A stretch of 64,000 nucleotides of DNA from Pantoea sp. Cy-639 (GCF_011752525.1 NZ_VWXI01000002.1:310001-374000), one strand, 5' to 3'; shown: positions 37,175-49,293, counted from the first letter of the stretch. Notes: a model not told the origin generated them from the letters alone. A program made the numbers and translations.

Positions 37175-37384
37175 CAGTAATGCGTTGTCGAACCGCCGGC
37201 CACGACTGGTGACGCCAAGCGGTTCCGCTTCAATTTGATGACTCCGACCGCGGCCGCCTGCCCGCCGGATAACTGATCGTGGTGCTTTACGCTGCACACC
37301 CGGGCCAGTTGCCAACCCTCTGAACAGTCGAGGCCTGTTCATTGCTGCCTGTGTAACAACCGGTTGCTGACCGGCTTGAGACAC

Positions 37385-37413
37385 AGATTATGCATTCATG
37401 CATATGCAGTCAA
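37385..37413 (-). promoter_or_regulatory. Tailocin structural operon promoter with overlapping operator
   Basis: Minus-strand TTGACT (37413-37408), 17-bp spacer, TAATCT (37390-37385), start near 37378. The spacer is made of overlapping palindromes: TGCATATGCA (37399-37408) and TGCAT-TC-ATGCA (37391-37402). This is a natural repressor site for the product of the adjacent repressor gene. Confidence 0.75.
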
Positions 37414-37498
37414 TGCATTTTTGGAAATATTTATGCACGCGAATTTCCGCAAATGCATGCAGTCCTTTGTCGGCGTAGGTTGTAGGGCTTTTCTGCGG

Positions 37499-37530
37499 GC
37501 GAAAAAAAAACCCGCCAAGGCGGGTCTCTT
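37499..37530 (-). terminator. Intrinsic terminator after the repressor gene
   Basis: Minus-strand GACCCGCC-TTGG-CGGGTTTTTTTTT, 15 bases beyond the repressor stop. It separates repressor transcription from the tailocin operon. Confidence 0.9.
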
Positions 37531-37544
37531 TCAGGAGGGAGGGA

Positions 37545-38282
37545 TCAGCGGGCGTACATGCCCCACCAGAAGACATGGCCCAGGACACTGATCTGCTCGT
37601 CCTGCATCTGTTGGAAGCTGTAGTCTTCGTCCGGATGCTCGTCGCGGTTGAAACTGCGCAGGCGAATACCGGTAGGCAAGCGGTAGACCTGCTTAACCCG
37701 CAGTTGCCCGTTGTGGTTGATGGCATAGAGGTCGCCGTCGATGATGTCGCTGATCGAGCTCTTGCCGGTATTGACCCCGACCGTCGCGCCATCGCGCAGC
37801 ACCGGCAGCATGCTGTTGCCGCGCACCGTCACGCACTTGGCGTTGTCGAACTGCACACCGTTATGGCGCAGGCTGCGCTTGCCGAAGCGCAGGCGGGCGT
37901 GCTCGCTCTCCTCGATGACGAATCTTCCTGATCCTGCTGCCAACTCGACCTCGCGTAGAAAAGGAACGGATACCTCGTCGTCCTCGACGGGGGTTTCATC
38001 GTCCCAGAGACTGATGTCGCTCAGTTGCGCATGCCCTTGGGTCAGGGGCGCAGCTTCGCGGGAGTCGCCCAGCTCGGCACGGCCACGCAACTGATCGGTG
38101 CTGACGCCGAAGTATTCGGCAATCTTCGACACGTGCTTGTCCGACGGGTCGACGATCTTCTCGCTGAGAATGCGCGACAGGGTGGATTGAGGGACGCCCG
38201 TGCGCCGGTGCAGCTCCGTCGGGGACAGGCCGTGGCGATCGAGCAGTTCTCTGAGTACGGATGCTACGTTGCGTTTTTGCAT
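37545..38282 (-). CDS. CI/PrtR-like self-cleaving repressor of the tailocin
   Basis: A 245-residue repressor. The N-terminal Xre-type helix-turn-helix (LSPTELHRRTGVPQSTLSRILSEK, ~19-42) binds DNA. The C-terminal S24 peptidase half has the catalytic Ser157 in RGNSMLP and Lys197 in LRVKQVY. The Ala-Gly bond at 116-117 (LAAGSG) is the likely RecA-stimulated self-cleavage site. After DNA damage it should release the operator at 37391-37408. No PrtN-type activator gene is visible. Start 38282 is chosen; ATG 38291 is an alternative and neither has a strong ribosome site. Confidence 0.9.
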   Translation of the reverse strand: MQKRNVASVLRELLDRHGLSPTELHRRTGVPQSTLSRILSEKIVDPSDKHVSKIAEYFGVSTDQLRGRAELGDSREAAPLTQGHAQLSDISLWDDETPVEDDEVSVPFLREVELAAGSGRFVIEESEHARLRFGKRSLRHNGVQFDNAKCVTVRGNSMLPVLRDGATVGVNTGKSSISDIIDGDLYAINHNGQLRVKQVYRLPTGIRLRSFNRDEHPDEDYSFQQMQDEQISVLGHVFWWGMYAR

Positions 38283-38391
38283 AGCCCGCATGGTGCATCG
38301 GAATCATGGGTTTTGCAATCCCCTCCTCGCTATGGCAGCAAGACCTGCCGTAGCAGGACTGAAGCCGTACTGGAATGCGCCAAGAAGCAAC

Positions 38392-38420
38392 TTGCACAAA
38401 TGCATATTCATGGGTAAAAT
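38392..38420 (+). promoter_or_regulatory. Promoter reading into the upstream ORF and mutS, with tailocin-operator-like element
   Basis: TTGCAC (38392-38397), 17-bp spacer, TAAAAT (38415-38420), start near 38427. The spacer contains TGCATATTCATG (38401-38412), which matches TGCATATGCATG of the tailocin promoter at 11 of 12 positions. Confidence 0.6.
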
Positions 38421-38439
38421 CCCCCTCCTGGAGGCGTCC

Positions 38440-38550
38440 ATGCAACCTGCTGCGGCCATCGGCCCCGGCATGCGGAGAAAAATCCCTGTACTATTAGCCG
38501 TTTCGCAAAAACGCCAACCGGATTCCCGCTGTAAGGCCCCGAATGTCTGA
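38440..38550 (+). CDS. Possible 36-residue upstream ORF overlapping mutS
   Basis: Frame [20 protein letters not shown]... ending ...KAPNV. CTGGAGG is six bases upstream of ATG 38440, and the promoter at 38392 would start its mRNA about 13 bases before the ATG. The TGA (38548-38550) lies eight bases inside mutS, so termination could deliver ribosomes to the mutS start. No similarity is recognised. Translation is not proven. Confidence 0.45.
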   Translation: MQPAAAIGPGMRRKIPVLLAVSQKRQPDSRCKAPNV

Positions 38551-41116
38551 TCTCTCCGCACACACCCCGATGATGCAGCAGTACTGGAAGCTGAAGAACC
38601 AGCATCCGGACCAGCTGATGTTCTACCGCATGGGCGACTTCTACGAGATCTTCTATGAAGATGCGAAGAAGGCCGCGAAACTGCTGGACATCACCCTGAC
38701 CGCCCGCGGCCAGTCGGCCGGCCAGTCGATCCCCATGTGCGGGATTCCGTTCCACTCGCTCGAAGGCTACCTGGCCAAGCTGGTCAAGCTCGGCGAGTCG
38801 GTGGTGATCTGCGAACAGATCGGCGACCCGGCCACCAGCAAGGGCCCGGTGGAACGCCAGGTCGTGCGCATCATCACCCCTGGCACCGTCAGCGACGAGG
38901 CGCTGCTCGACGAGCGCCGCGACAACCTGCTGGCCGCGCTGCTCGGTGACGAACGGCTGTTCGGCCTGGCCGTGCTGGACATCACCAGCGGCAACTTCAC
39001 GGTGCAGGAGATCAAGGGCTGGGAAAACCTGCTGGCCGAGCTCGAACGCATCAACCCGGTGGAACTGCTGATTCCCGACGACTGGCCACAAGGCCTGCCG
39101 GCCGAAAAGCGCCCCGGCGCCCGACGTCGCGCGCCCTGGGACTTCGACCGCGATTCTGCACGCAAGAGTCTGTGCCAACAGTTCGCCACCCAGGACCTCA
39201 AGGGCTTCGGCTGCGACAAGCTGACCCTGGCCATCGGCGCCGCCGGCTGCCTGCTGAACTACGCCAAGGAAACCCAGCGCACCGCCCTCCCCCATCTGCG
39301 CAGCCTGCGCCACGAGCGCATGGACGACACGGTCATCCTCGACGCCGCCAGCCGCCGCAACCTGGAGCTGGACATCAACCTGGCCGGTGGTCGCGACAAC
39401 ACCCTGCAATCGGTGATCGACCGCTGCCAGACCGCCATGGCCAGCCGCCTGCTGACCCGCTGGCTGAACCGCCCGCTGCGTGACCTGAAAGTGCTTCGGG
39501 CACGCCAGGACTCGATCCGCTGTCTGCTCGACGGCTACCGCTTCGAGAAGTTGCAGCCGCAGCTCAAGGAAATCGGCGACATCGAGCGCATCCTCGCACG
39601 CATCGGCCTGCGCAACGCCCGTCCTCGTGACCTGGCGCGCCTGCGCGATGCCCTCGGCGCCCTGCCCGAACTGCAGAACGCAATGGCCGAGCTGGAGGCC
39701 CCGCACCTGGCGCGCCTGGCCGCCATCACCGGCACTTACCCGGAGCTTGCCGGCCTGCTCGAGCGGGCGATCATCGATAACCCGCCAGCAGTGATCCGCG
39801 ACGGCGGCGTACTCAAGACCGGTTACGACAGCGAACTCGACGAACTGCTGGCGATGAGCGAGAACGCCGGCCAGTTCCTCATCGACCTGGAAGCCCGCGA
39901 AAAAGCCCGCACCGGCCTGGCCAACCTCAAGGTCGGCTACAACCGCGTACACGGCTACTTCATCGAACTGCCGACCAAGCAGGCCGAGCAGGCGCCCGCC
40001 GACTACATCCGCCGGCAGACCCTCAAGGGCGCCGAACGCTTCATCACGCCCGAGCTCAAGGCCTTCGAGGACAAGGCGCTGTCGGCCAAGAGCCGCGCCC
40101 TGGCCCGGGAAAAGATGCTCTATGATGCCCTGCTGGAAACCCTGATCAGTCACCTGGCGCCCCTGCAGGACAGCGCCGCCGCCCTGGCCGAACTGGACGT
40201 GCTGAGCAACCTGGCCGAGCGAGCACTCAACCTCGACCTGAACTGCCCGAACTTCGTCGACGAGCCTTGCCTGCGCATCGACCAGGGCCGTCACCCGGTG
40301 GTCGAGCAGGTGCTGACCACGCCGTTCGTGGCCAACGACCTGCAACTGGACAACAGCACACGCATGTTGATCATCACCGGCCCGAACATGGGCGGTAAGT
40401 CCACCTACATGCGCCAGACCGCATTGATCGTGCTGATGGCCCATATCGGCAGCTTCGTGCCTGCTGCACGCTGCGAGCTGTCGCTGGTCGACCGTATCTT
40501 CACCCGCATCGGCTCCAGCGACGACCTGGCCGGCGGACGCTCGACCTTCATGGTCGAGATGAGCGAGACCGCCAACATCCTGCACAACGCCACCGACCGC
40601 AGCCTGGTGCTGATGGACGAGGTAGGCCGTGGCACCAGCACCTTCGACGGTCTGTCGCTGGCCTGGGCCGCCGCCGAGCGCCTGGCCCAGCTACGCGCCT
40701 ACACCCTGTTCGCCACCCACTACTTCGAGCTGACCGTACTGCCGGAGAGCGAGCCACTGGTGGCCAACGTGCACCTGAACGCGACCGAGCACAACGAGCG
40801 CATCGTCTTCCTGCACCATGTGCTGCCAGGGCCCGCCAGCCAGAGCTATGGCCTGGCCGTGGCGCAACTGGCCGGCGTGCCGGGACCGGTGATCCAGCGT
40901 GCCCGCGAACACCTGGGACGACTGGAGACCGCCAGCCTGCCCCACGAAGCGCCGATTGCCAGCAAGAGCAAGGGCGAGCCAAGCGTGCCGCACCAGAACG
41001 ACCTGTTTGCCAGCCTGCCGCACCCAGCCATCGAGAAGCTGGGCAAACTGGACCTGGACGACATGACGCCGCGCCAAGCTATCGAAACGCTATATCAACT
41101 GAAAAACCTGTTATAA
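38543..41116 (+). CDS. mutS: DNA mismatch repair protein MutS
   Basis: An 857-residue mismatch-recognition ATPase. The N-terminal mismatch-binding motif is [15 protein letters not shown] with the conserved Phe-x-Glu (DFYEIF), followed by the connector, lever and clamp domains. The ATPase has Walker [15 protein letters not shown] and Walker [16 protein letters not shown], and a C-terminal tetramer tail ([20 protein letters not shown]). It forms the right border of the tailocin. GTAAGG lies upstream of the ATG, and a 36-codon ORF overlaps it by eight bases. Confidence 0.98.
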   Translation: MSDLSAHTPMMQQYWKLKNQHPDQLMFYRMGDFYEIFYEDAKKAAKLLDITLTARGQSAGQSIPMCGIPFHSLEGYLAKLVKLGESVVICEQIGDPATSKGPVERQVVRIITPGTVSDEALLDERRDNLLAALLGDERLFGLAVLDITSGNFTVQEIKGWENLLAELERINPVELLIPDDWPQGLPAEKRPGARRRAPWDFDRDSARKSLCQQFATQDLKGFGCDKLTLAIGAAGCLLNYAKETQRTALPHLRSLRHERMDDTVILDAASRRNLELDINLAGGRDNTLQSVIDRCQTAMASRLLTRWLNRPLRDLKVLRARQDSIRCLLDGYRFEKLQPQLKEIGDIERILARIGLRNARPRDLARLRDALGALPELQNAMAELEAPHLARLAAITGTYPELAGLLERAIIDNPPAVIRDGGVLKTGYDSELDELLAMSENAGQFLIDLEAREKARTGLANLKVGYNRVHGYFIELPTKQAEQAPADYIRRQTLKGAERFITPELKAFEDKALSAKSRALAREKMLYDALLETLISHLAPLQDSAAALAELDVLSNLAERALNLDLNCPNFVDEPCLRIDQGRHPVVEQVLTTPFVANDLQLDNSTRMLIITGPNMGGKSTYMRQTALIVLMAHIGSFVPAARCELSLVDRIFTRIGSSDDLAGGRSTFMVEMSETANILHNATDRSLVLMDEVGRGTSTFDGLSLAWAAAERLAQLRAYTLFATHYFELTVLPESEPLVANVHLNATEHNERIVFLHHVLPGPASQSYGLAVAQLAGVPGPVIQRAREHLGRLETASLPHEAPIASKSKGEPSVPHQNDLFASLPHPAIEKLGKLDLDDMTPRQAIETLYQLKNLL

Positions 41117-41255
41117 CGGCCAACCGCGCAAGCTGGTAGAATCCGGCGCGGTTTGCGAGCGCTGCAGGTTATTAGCCTGGCCTGCAGCCACAACCGTGAA
41201 CCGCGCTGCCCCGGAAGGAGGGGCAAGCTGCCGTCGCCTGAGGAGAGAACTAGAA

Positions 41256-41579
41256 ATGACCTTCGTCGTCACCGACAACTGCATCAAATGCAAGTACACC
41301 GACTGCGTGGAAGTCTGTCCGGTGGACTGCTTCTACGAAGGCCCGAACTTCCTGGTCATTCACCCGGACGAGTGCATCGACTGTGCACTGTGCGAGCCTG
41401 AATGCCCGGCCCAGGCGATCTTCTCGGAAGACGAGGTGCCGTCTGGCATGGAGAACTTCATCGAGCTGAACGCCGAGCTGGCGGAGATCTGGCCGAACAT
41501 CACCGAGAAGAAGGACGCCCTGCCGGACGCCGAAGAATTCGACGGCAAGCCAGGCAAGATCGCCGATCTGGAACGCTGA
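41256..41579 (+). CDS. fdxA: Seven-iron ferredoxin FdxA (3Fe-4S/4Fe-4S)
   Basis: A 107-residue ferredoxin. The first cluster region has [17 protein letters not shown], the extended spacing seen in seven-iron ferredoxins, and the second has [12 protein letters not shown]; the C-terminal extension ([21 protein letters not shown]) is also family-typical. It carries electrons at low potential. GAGGAGAGAAC lies before ATG 41256. A strong terminator follows, and rsmZ lies beyond on the other strand. Confidence 0.97.
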   Translation: MTFVVTDNCIKCKYTDCVEVCPVDCFYEGPNFLVIHPDECIDCALCEPECPAQAIFSEDEVPSGMENFIELNAELAEIWPNITEKKDALPDAEEFDGKPGKIADLER

Positions 41580-41593
41580 ATAGAACCCAGACA

Positions 41594-41622
41594 CGAAAAA
41601 GGCCCTCACGGGCCTTTTTCAT
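41594..41622 (+). terminator. Intrinsic terminator after fdxA
   Basis: GAAAAAGGCCC-TCAC-GGGCCTTTTTC hairpin with T run, 15 bases after the stop. Confidence 0.92.
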
Positions 41623-41632
41623 TTCTGCAGGC

Positions 41633-41766
41633 AAAAAAAAGGGGCGGTTTGACCCGCCCACATTTTTTCCGTAGTCCCTGTATATCCCACTCATCATCCT
41701 GATGAATCGCATCCTGCGATGTCCTTGGCCCTCATCCTTGAAAGCCTGTGTCAGTCCGTCGACACA
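41633..41766 (-). ncRNA. rsmZ: Regulatory small RNA RsmZ
   Basis: About 134 nt between fdxA and rpoS, the conserved rsmZ locus. The transcript has eight GGA motifs, at least three in hairpin loops (CTGTGTC-GACGGACT-GACACAG at the 5' end; ATCGCAGGATGCGAT; TCATCAGGATGATGA), and ends in the terminator GGGCGG-GTCAAA-CCGCCC followed by T8. It sequesters RsmA/RsmE-type translational repressors when the Gac system is active. The minus-strand -10 TAGTAT is at 41773-41778. Ends are estimated from the promoter and terminator. Confidence 0.92.
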
Positions 41767-41938
41767 GTTCGAATACTAGCGACTTCAGCGGGCTAGGCAA
41801 CGGACAGATCTCTCAAAAGATTTCGAGCGACATACTTTTTCAAATCAGCAAATTCTTTATATTTCATGAAGTTATGAAATATGAGCAGCTGAAAACGACT
41901 TTGATTTACTGATCCCTACAGCAATCACTTACGCATCG
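41767..41938. promoter_or_regulatory. AT-rich rsmZ promoter region
   Basis: AT-rich stretch (TTTTTCAAATCAGCAAATTCTTTATATTTCATGAAGTTATGAAA) between the GacA box and the rsmZ start. In P. aeruginosa such DNA upstream of rsmZ is bound by MvaT-type silencers; the same is likely here but inferred. Confidence 0.6.
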
Positions 41939-41956
41939 AGTAAGCAATTGCTTACA
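41939..41956. promoter_or_regulatory. GacA-binding upstream activating sequence of rsmZ
   Basis: AGTAAGCAATTGCTTACA, a near-perfect 18-bp palindrome matching the GacA box consensus TGTAAG-N6-CTTACA. It is about 175-190 bp upstream of the rsmZ start, the distant placement known for this gene. Confidence 0.9.
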
Positions 41957-42036
41957 CGCAATGATACGAGGGTGGATAAGTACATCTCTTGCGCCCACAC
42001 GGCGCGCCCCCGATGGATAGGTTCAGCCGCAAACGA

Positions 42037-42063
42037 AAACGCCCCGACAAGGTCGGGGCGTTC
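42037..42063 (-). terminator. Intrinsic terminator after rpoS
   Basis: Minus-strand AACGCCCCGAC-CTT-GTCGGGGCGTTTTC, 19 bases beyond the rpoS stop. Confidence 0.92.
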
Positions 42064-42081
42064 GTCTGCCAGTGCCTGGGG

Positions 42082-43089
42082 CTACTGGAACAACGACTCG
42101 CTGGATAGGCCATTCTTTTCCAGGATCTCGCGCAGGCGCTTGAGCCCTTCGACCTGAATCTGCCGTACCCGCTCACGGGTCAGGCCAATCTCCAGGCCGA
42201 CGTCTTCCAGGGTACTGCTTTCGTGGCCGCGCAGGCCAAAACGGCGCACCACCACCTCACGCTGCTTGTCGGTCAGCTCACCCAGCCACTGATCGATGCT
42301 TTGCGACAGATCATCGTCCTGCAGAAGCTCGCAAGGGTCGGTCGGACGATCATCGGTCAGGGTGTCCAGCAAGGTCTTGTCGGAGTCCGGCCCCAACGAC
42401 ACATCCACCGAAGACACCCGCTCGTTCAGTCCGAGCATGCGCTTGACCTCGGACACGGGTTTCTCGAGCAGGCTGGCAATCTCCTCCGGCGACGGTTCGT
42501 GGTCGAGCTTCTGGGTCAGCTCGCGCGCGGCACGCAGGTAGACGTTGAGCTCCTTCACCACGTGAATGGGCAGGCGAATCGTGCGGGTCTGGTTCATGAT
42601 CGCCCGCTCGATGGTCTGGCGGATCCACCAGGTGGCGTAGGTCGAGAAGCGGAAACCGCGCTCAGGATCGAACTTCTCCACCGCGCGGATCAGGCCAAGG
42701 TTGCCTTCCTCGATCAGATCGAGCAAAGAGAGGCCACGATTGACATAGCGGCGGGCGATCTTGACGACCAGGCGCAGGTTGCTTTCGATCATGCGCTTGC
42801 GCCCGGCAGGGTCGCCTTTTTGCGACAGGCGCGCGAAATGCACTTCCTCCTCCGGCGAAAGCAGAGGCGAGAAGCCGATTTCATTGAGATACAGCTGGGT
42901 GGCATCGAGCGCCCGGCTGTAATCGATGTACTTGTGTTGTTTGAGCGAGGCACTCTGTTTCGACTTTGTCCGAACCGAAGGTACAGCAGGTTCGTCTGAC
43001 ACCACATCCGTTTCCAAAACGATCCCTGTCTCCATCAAGAGCAGATCATCGTCGATGTCAAACTCCGGCACTTCTTTACTGAGAGCCAT
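42082..43089 (-). CDS. rpoS: RNA polymerase sigma factor RpoS
   Basis: A 335-residue stationary-phase/general-stress sigma factor. Region 1.2-2.4 is intact ([58 protein letters not shown]), as are region 3 and the region 4 helix-turn-helix ([31 protein letters not shown]). The preceding gene is nlpD, within which the main rpoS promoter normally lies. GacA/Rsm and rpoS control are linked in Pseudomonas, and rsmZ lies just beyond its terminator. Confidence 0.98.
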   Translation of the reverse strand: MALSKEVPEFDIDDDLLLMETGIVLETDVVSDEPAVPSVRTKSKQSASLKQHKYIDYSRALDATQLYLNEIGFSPLLSPEEEVHFARLSQKGDPAGRKRMIESNLRLVVKIARRYVNRGLSLLDLIEEGNLGLIRAVEKFDPERGFRFSTYATWWIRQTIERAIMNQTRTIRLPIHVVKELNVYLRAARELTQKLDHEPSPEEIASLLEKPVSEVKRMLGLNERVSSVDVSLGPDSDKTLLDTLTDDRPTDPCELLQDDDLSQSIDQWLGELTDKQREVVVRRFGLRGHESSTLEDVGLEIGLTRERVRQIQVEGLKRLREILEKNGLSSESLFQ

Positions 43090-43194
43090 TGTTATAGTCC
43101 TTTGCTGAGTTCGAACTCAGACTCGAGCGTCACCTTTCCATGGTAGCGCTGGAGCCTGTCCCCTCTACATCCAAGGAACAGGCCGGGCCACTGA

Positions 43195-44052
43195 TCAACG
43201 GCGTGGCAGGAACTGGAGAGGATCTACGGGTTTGCCCTGACGGCGAATCTCGAAATGCAGCTTCACCCGATCAGTGCCCGTGGACCCCATTTCTGCGATC
43301 GTCTGCCCTGCCTTGACCTGCTGCCCCTCCCGAACCAAAAGCCTGCGGTTGTGACCGTAGGCGCTGACGTAGGTATCGCTGTGTTTGATGATGATGAGCT
43401 CGCCATAGCCCCTCAGGCCACTACCGGCGTAGACCACCGTGCCACCAGATGCAGCAAAAACAGGCTGTCCCAAATCACCGGCGATATCAATGCCTTTATT
43501 CAAACTACCGTTTGAAGCGAATTTTCCAATCAGCACGCCGTTCGCCGGCCACGTCCATCCCCCCACCGCACGCTCTGCGGCGGGCACTTGGGCAACCGTT
43601 TGCGACGTGCTGGAAGAGACAGGCGTGGCAGGTTTGCCACTGTTCGCCGGGGACTGCGTGGTGGTGCCCACTGGCCGACGAATGACCGTGGTCCTGCTCG
43701 ATGACGACGGGCCTGAGACTACCGTGGTGCTACCTCTGCTGGCGCTGTTGAAGCGGATCGGCTGGCCAGGACGGATGGTATAGGGCGCGGGGATATTGTT
43801 GCGCGCCGCCAGTTCCTTGTAGTCCCAGCCATAGCGAAAGGCAATCGAGAACAGGGTGTCACCGGGCTTGACGATGTACTGCCCGGAAGTGACGGTCGCG
43901 CGCTTGGGCGCCGCGTTGTTGCGGTCGACCACCCGGGCACCGTTCGAGCCAGTGCTGGAGCAGCCGGCCAGCAGGGTACCCATGGCCAGCGCGAGCACCA
44001 GAAGCTTCAATCCCGATCGATCCTTGCGCTGCCGAACGACTGTGTGACCCAC
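43195..44052 (-). CDS. nlpD: Murein hydrolase activator NlpD
   Basis: A 285-residue lipoprotein. It has a signal peptide with lipobox LLAGC, a LysM peptidoglycan-binding domain (YIVKPGDTLFSIAFRYGWDYKELAARNNI), a Ser/Thr-rich linker and a C-terminal LytM domain (NKGIDIAGDLGQPVFAASGGTVVYAGSG). The LytM domain lacks the full metal-binding set, as expected for an activator of amidases rather than a hydrolase. GTG 44052 with AGGGGAG upstream fits the family N-terminus; ATG 44067 is in frame. It lies between pcm and rpoS. Confidence 0.93.
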   Translation of the reverse strand: MGHTVVRQRKDRSGLKLLVLALAMGTLLAGCSSTGSNGARVVDRNNAAPKRATVTSGQYIVKPGDTLFSIAFRYGWDYKELAARNNIPAPYTIRPGQPIRFNSASRGSTTVVSGPSSSSRTTVIRRPVGTTTQSPANSGKPATPVSSSTSQTVAQVPAAERAVGGWTWPANGVLIGKFASNGSLNKGIDIAGDLGQPVFAASGGTVVYAGSGLRGYGELIIIKHSDTYVSAYGHNRRLLVREGQQVKAGQTIAEMGSTGTDRVKLHFEIRRQGKPVDPLQFLPRR

Positions 44053-44231
44053 CCGCGCTCCCCTCATGGTGCCAAAAGCTGACGATATGAAATGCAATAT
44101 TGTTTCAATTATAACCGAGCCGCCACGCTTGGGGGGACTCAGGGTGTGGCCTGGCAGCGCCAGGCACCACGCCAGATAGACAGGGGCGGGCCGGAGGAAT
44201 TCGCCGCGGCCGCAAAAAATCCGGCGCGGAC

Positions 44232-45645
<1,414 letters not shown>

Positions 45646-45658
<13 letters not shown>

Positions 45659-46704
45659 GGGCTGTCCGTCTGCCCTGCCGGCACCAGATCGACGAGTTCG
45701 CGCACCACCACGGTGGCGAAGCATCCGGCCGGAAGGACGAATTCCAGTTGCAGGATATCAGGCTCGGGATAATGCCACGTAAGCCGCCCAATAGGGAGCC
45801 GCAGGATACGCCGTTCGTGACTCATGCCCGCACCTGCCAGCCATTGGCACAATGCCGGGTGGCGCGCCGCGATAGCCGCCTCGACACACTGGGTGGCGCC
45901 GCCGGTGGGCGTTTCGCCCTCGCCCCACATCGGACCGGTCGGGTGCAGGTCGAGGATAGCCAGGCGCGGATCAGAACATTCCTGTTCACCTGCAGGAAAG
46001 AAGCTACGGCTGTCCGTGAACGCCAGCAGGTCGCCGACCTGCGCGTGCTGCCAGCTGCCGTCGGCGACACGTGCGGCCAGGACCTGGTTGAACAGGTAGC
46101 TGCGCCCGGCAGAGAGCAGCCGCGAGCGAACATTGCGCTGCTCCGGCAGCGCCTGGCGCGCCGCCCAGTCCTGGGCGTCATGCACGTTGCCGCCGGCGTG
46201 GCCAAAGCGTTGAGTGCCGAAGTAGTTCGGCACCCCTTGTGCCTGCAACTGCTCGAGGCGGGCATCCAGAGCCTGGCGATCGGCCTGCAGGGCCGTCAGG
46301 CGCAGGGTGAAGCCGTTGGCCGAGTGGGCGCCACGTTGCAGCTTGCGCTGGTGGCGCACCTGCTTGAGCACCCGCAGCGTATCGTCCTCGGCGCGGGACA
46401 GGTCGGGGTCGGCCTTGCCCGGCAGGTGCAGACTGAACCATTGGCGAGTCAGGGCCTGGCGGTCCTTGAGGCCGGCATAGCTGATGGCGCGCACCGGCAC
46501 CCCGGCGGCGCGGGACAGGCGACGAGCGGCCTCCTCAGTGTTGAGGTCGCGCTTCTCGACCCACAGCCACAGATGCTCGCCCTGGCCGGACAGCGGGATA
46601 TCGAGCACTTCATCAACCTGGAAGTCCTCGGCCACCGCCTTGAGTACGGCAGTCCCCAGCGCATCGCCCGTAGCCCTCGGGCCCAGCAGTTCCAGTTCGG
46701 TCAT
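45646..46704 (-). CDS. truD: tRNA pseudouridine(13) synthase TruD
   Basis: A 352-residue pseudouridine synthase acting on U13 of tRNA-Glu. The catalytic Asp lies in [19 protein letters not shown], with [25 protein letters not shown] before it and the family segment [17 protein letters not shown]. It overlaps ispF by four bases (ATGA) and surE by 13, showing coupling along ispF-truD-surE-pcm. Confidence 0.96.
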
Positions 46705-47174
46705 ACTGGCAGCAACAGGGCCACCGCGTGAACGGCGATACCCTCCTCACGGCCGGTGAAGCCCAGTTTCTCTTCGGTAGTGGCCTTGACGTTGACCTGG
46801 TCGAGTTCGACCTGCAGATCGGCAGCGATCTGCTGGCGCATGGTGTCGATATGCGGGGCCATCTTCGGCGCCTGGGCGACGATGGTGGCGTCGACGTTGC
46901 CGACCTTCCAGCCCTTGTTGCGGACGACCCCGACCACATGGCGCAGCAGCACGCGGCTATCGGCCCCCTTGAACTGCGGGTCGGTGTCGGGGAAATGCTT
47001 GCCGATGTCGCCCAGCGCCGCAGCGCCAAGCAGGGCATCGCTCAGGGCGTGCAGCAACACATCGCCGTCGGAATGGGCCAGCAGGCCGTACTTGTGGGGG
47101 ATACGCACCCCGCCCAAGGTAATGAAATCACCGTCGCAGAAGCGGTGGACATCGTAGCCGTGGCCAATACGCAT
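46701..47174 (-). CDS. ispF: 2-C-methyl-D-erythritol 2,4-cyclodiphosphate synthase
   Basis: A 157-residue trimeric zinc enzyme of the MEP isoprenoid pathway. The zinc motif is GHGYDVHRF, with [42 protein letters not shown] and the C-terminal [20 protein letters not shown]. Its partner ispD lies 3.1 kb upstream. The ATG is only a few bases from an upstream terminator (47176-47203) whose 3' arm holds the nearest Shine-Dalgarno-like sequence. Confidence 0.97.
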   Translation of the reverse strand: MRIGHGYDVHRFCDGDFITLGGVRIPHKYGLLAHSDGDVLLHALSDALLGAAALGDIGKHFPDTDPQFKGADSRVLLRHVVGVVRNKGWKVGNVDATIVAQAPKMAPHIDTMRQQIAADLQVELDQVNVKATTEEKLGFTGREEGIAVHAVALLLPV

Positions 47175-47175
47175 A

Positions 47176-47203
47176 GAAAAACGCCCTGATTATGTCAGGG
47201 CGT
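47176..47203 (-). terminator. Intrinsic terminator after fghA, abutting the ispF start
   Basis: Minus-strand CGCCCTGA-CATAA-TCAGGGCGTTTTTC, with the T run ending directly before the ispF ATG. The hairpin may also hide the ispF ribosome site (AGGGCG). Confidence 0.8.
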
Positions 47204-47277
47204 GATTCTACCTGCTTTGCCGGGGCTTGGGCGGATGTGTTTGGGGCTGTACCGGCCTCGCCCGGCGCGGCCTTGGG

Positions 47278-48126
47278 CTACAACCTGCCCAGTGCCACCG
47301 CGTGATGGCGCAGGTGCTCGTCGATGAAGCTGGCGATGAAGTAGTAGCTATGGTCATACCCCGGCTGCAGACGCAAGGTCAGTCCATGCCCGCCCTTGCG
47401 TGCGGCCTGCTCCAGCGCCTGTGGCTTGAGCTGCTTGTCGAGGAAGTCGTCGCGATCGCCCTGGTCCACCAGCAGCGGCGGGCACTCCCCCGCCTGCGCC
47501 AGCAGCACGCTGGCATCCCACTCCCGCCAACGTGCACGATCTTCGCCGAGGTAGCGGGAAAATGCCTTCTCCCCCCACGGGCAATCCATCGGGTTGCTGA
47601 TCGGCGAAAATGCCGACACCGAGCGGTATCGCCCCGGGTTGCGCAGGGCACAGACCAGCGCCCCATGCCCACCCATGGAGTGGCCACTGATACTGCGCAG
47701 CTCCGATGCCGGAAAGTGCGCCTCGATCAACGCGGGCAGTTCGTGCACCACATAGTCGTGCATCCGGTAGTGCTGCGCCCAGGGTTGCTGGGTGGCATTG
47801 AGGTAGAAGCCAGCGCCCAGGCCGAAGTCCCAGGCGCCGTCCGGATCCCCCGGCACCTGCTCGCCACGCGGGCTGGTGTCGGGCGCGACGATGATCAACC
47901 CTAGCTCCGCGGCCAGACGCTGGGCCCCGGCCTTCTGCATGAAGTTCTCGTCGGTGCAGGTCAGGCCGCTGAGCCAGTACAGCACCGGCAGTTGCTCGCC
48001 CTGCTCGGCTTGGGGCGGCAGGTAGACGGCGAACACCATGTCGCACCCCAGCACCTTGGAACTGTGCCGGTAGCGCTTGTGCCAACCGCCGAAGCTCTTC
48101 TGGCAGGAGATGTTTTCCAACGTCAT
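47278..48126 (-). CDS. fghA: S-formylglutathione hydrolase
   Basis: A 282-residue serine esterase (esterase D family). The nucleophile is Ser150 in [13 protein letters not shown]; the acid Asp is in [11 protein letters not shown] and the His in GYDHSYYFI. It converts S-formylglutathione to formate and glutathione, the second step of formaldehyde removal. It begins nine bases after frmA on the same strand. A terminator follows before ispF. Confidence 0.96.
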   Translation of the reverse strand: MTLENISCQKSFGGWHKRYRHSSKVLGCDMVFAVYLPPQAEQGEQLPVLYWLSGLTCTDENFMQKAGAQRLAAELGLIIVAPDTSPRGEQVPGDPDGAWDFGLGAGFYLNATQQPWAQHYRMHDYVVHELPALIEAHFPASELRSISGHSMGGHGALVCALRNPGRYRSVSAFSPISNPMDCPWGEKAFSRYLGEDRARWREWDASVLLAQAGECPPLLVDQGDRDDFLDKQLKPQALEQAARKGGHGLTLRLQPGYDHSYYFIASFIDEHLRHHAVALGRL

Positions 48127-48135
48127 GGCCAGTCC

Positions 48136-49293
<1,158 letters not shown>

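Noticed and set aside
38408..40585. 725-codon minus-strand frame opposite mutS
   Set aside because: Antisense to an unmistakable MutS with no family similarity of its own.
41125..41160. AACCGCGC...GCGCGGTT inverted repeat after mutS as its terminator
   Set aside because: The loop is about 17 nt and the T tract is only three bases; a TAGAAT within the loop could instead be part of an fdxA promoter.
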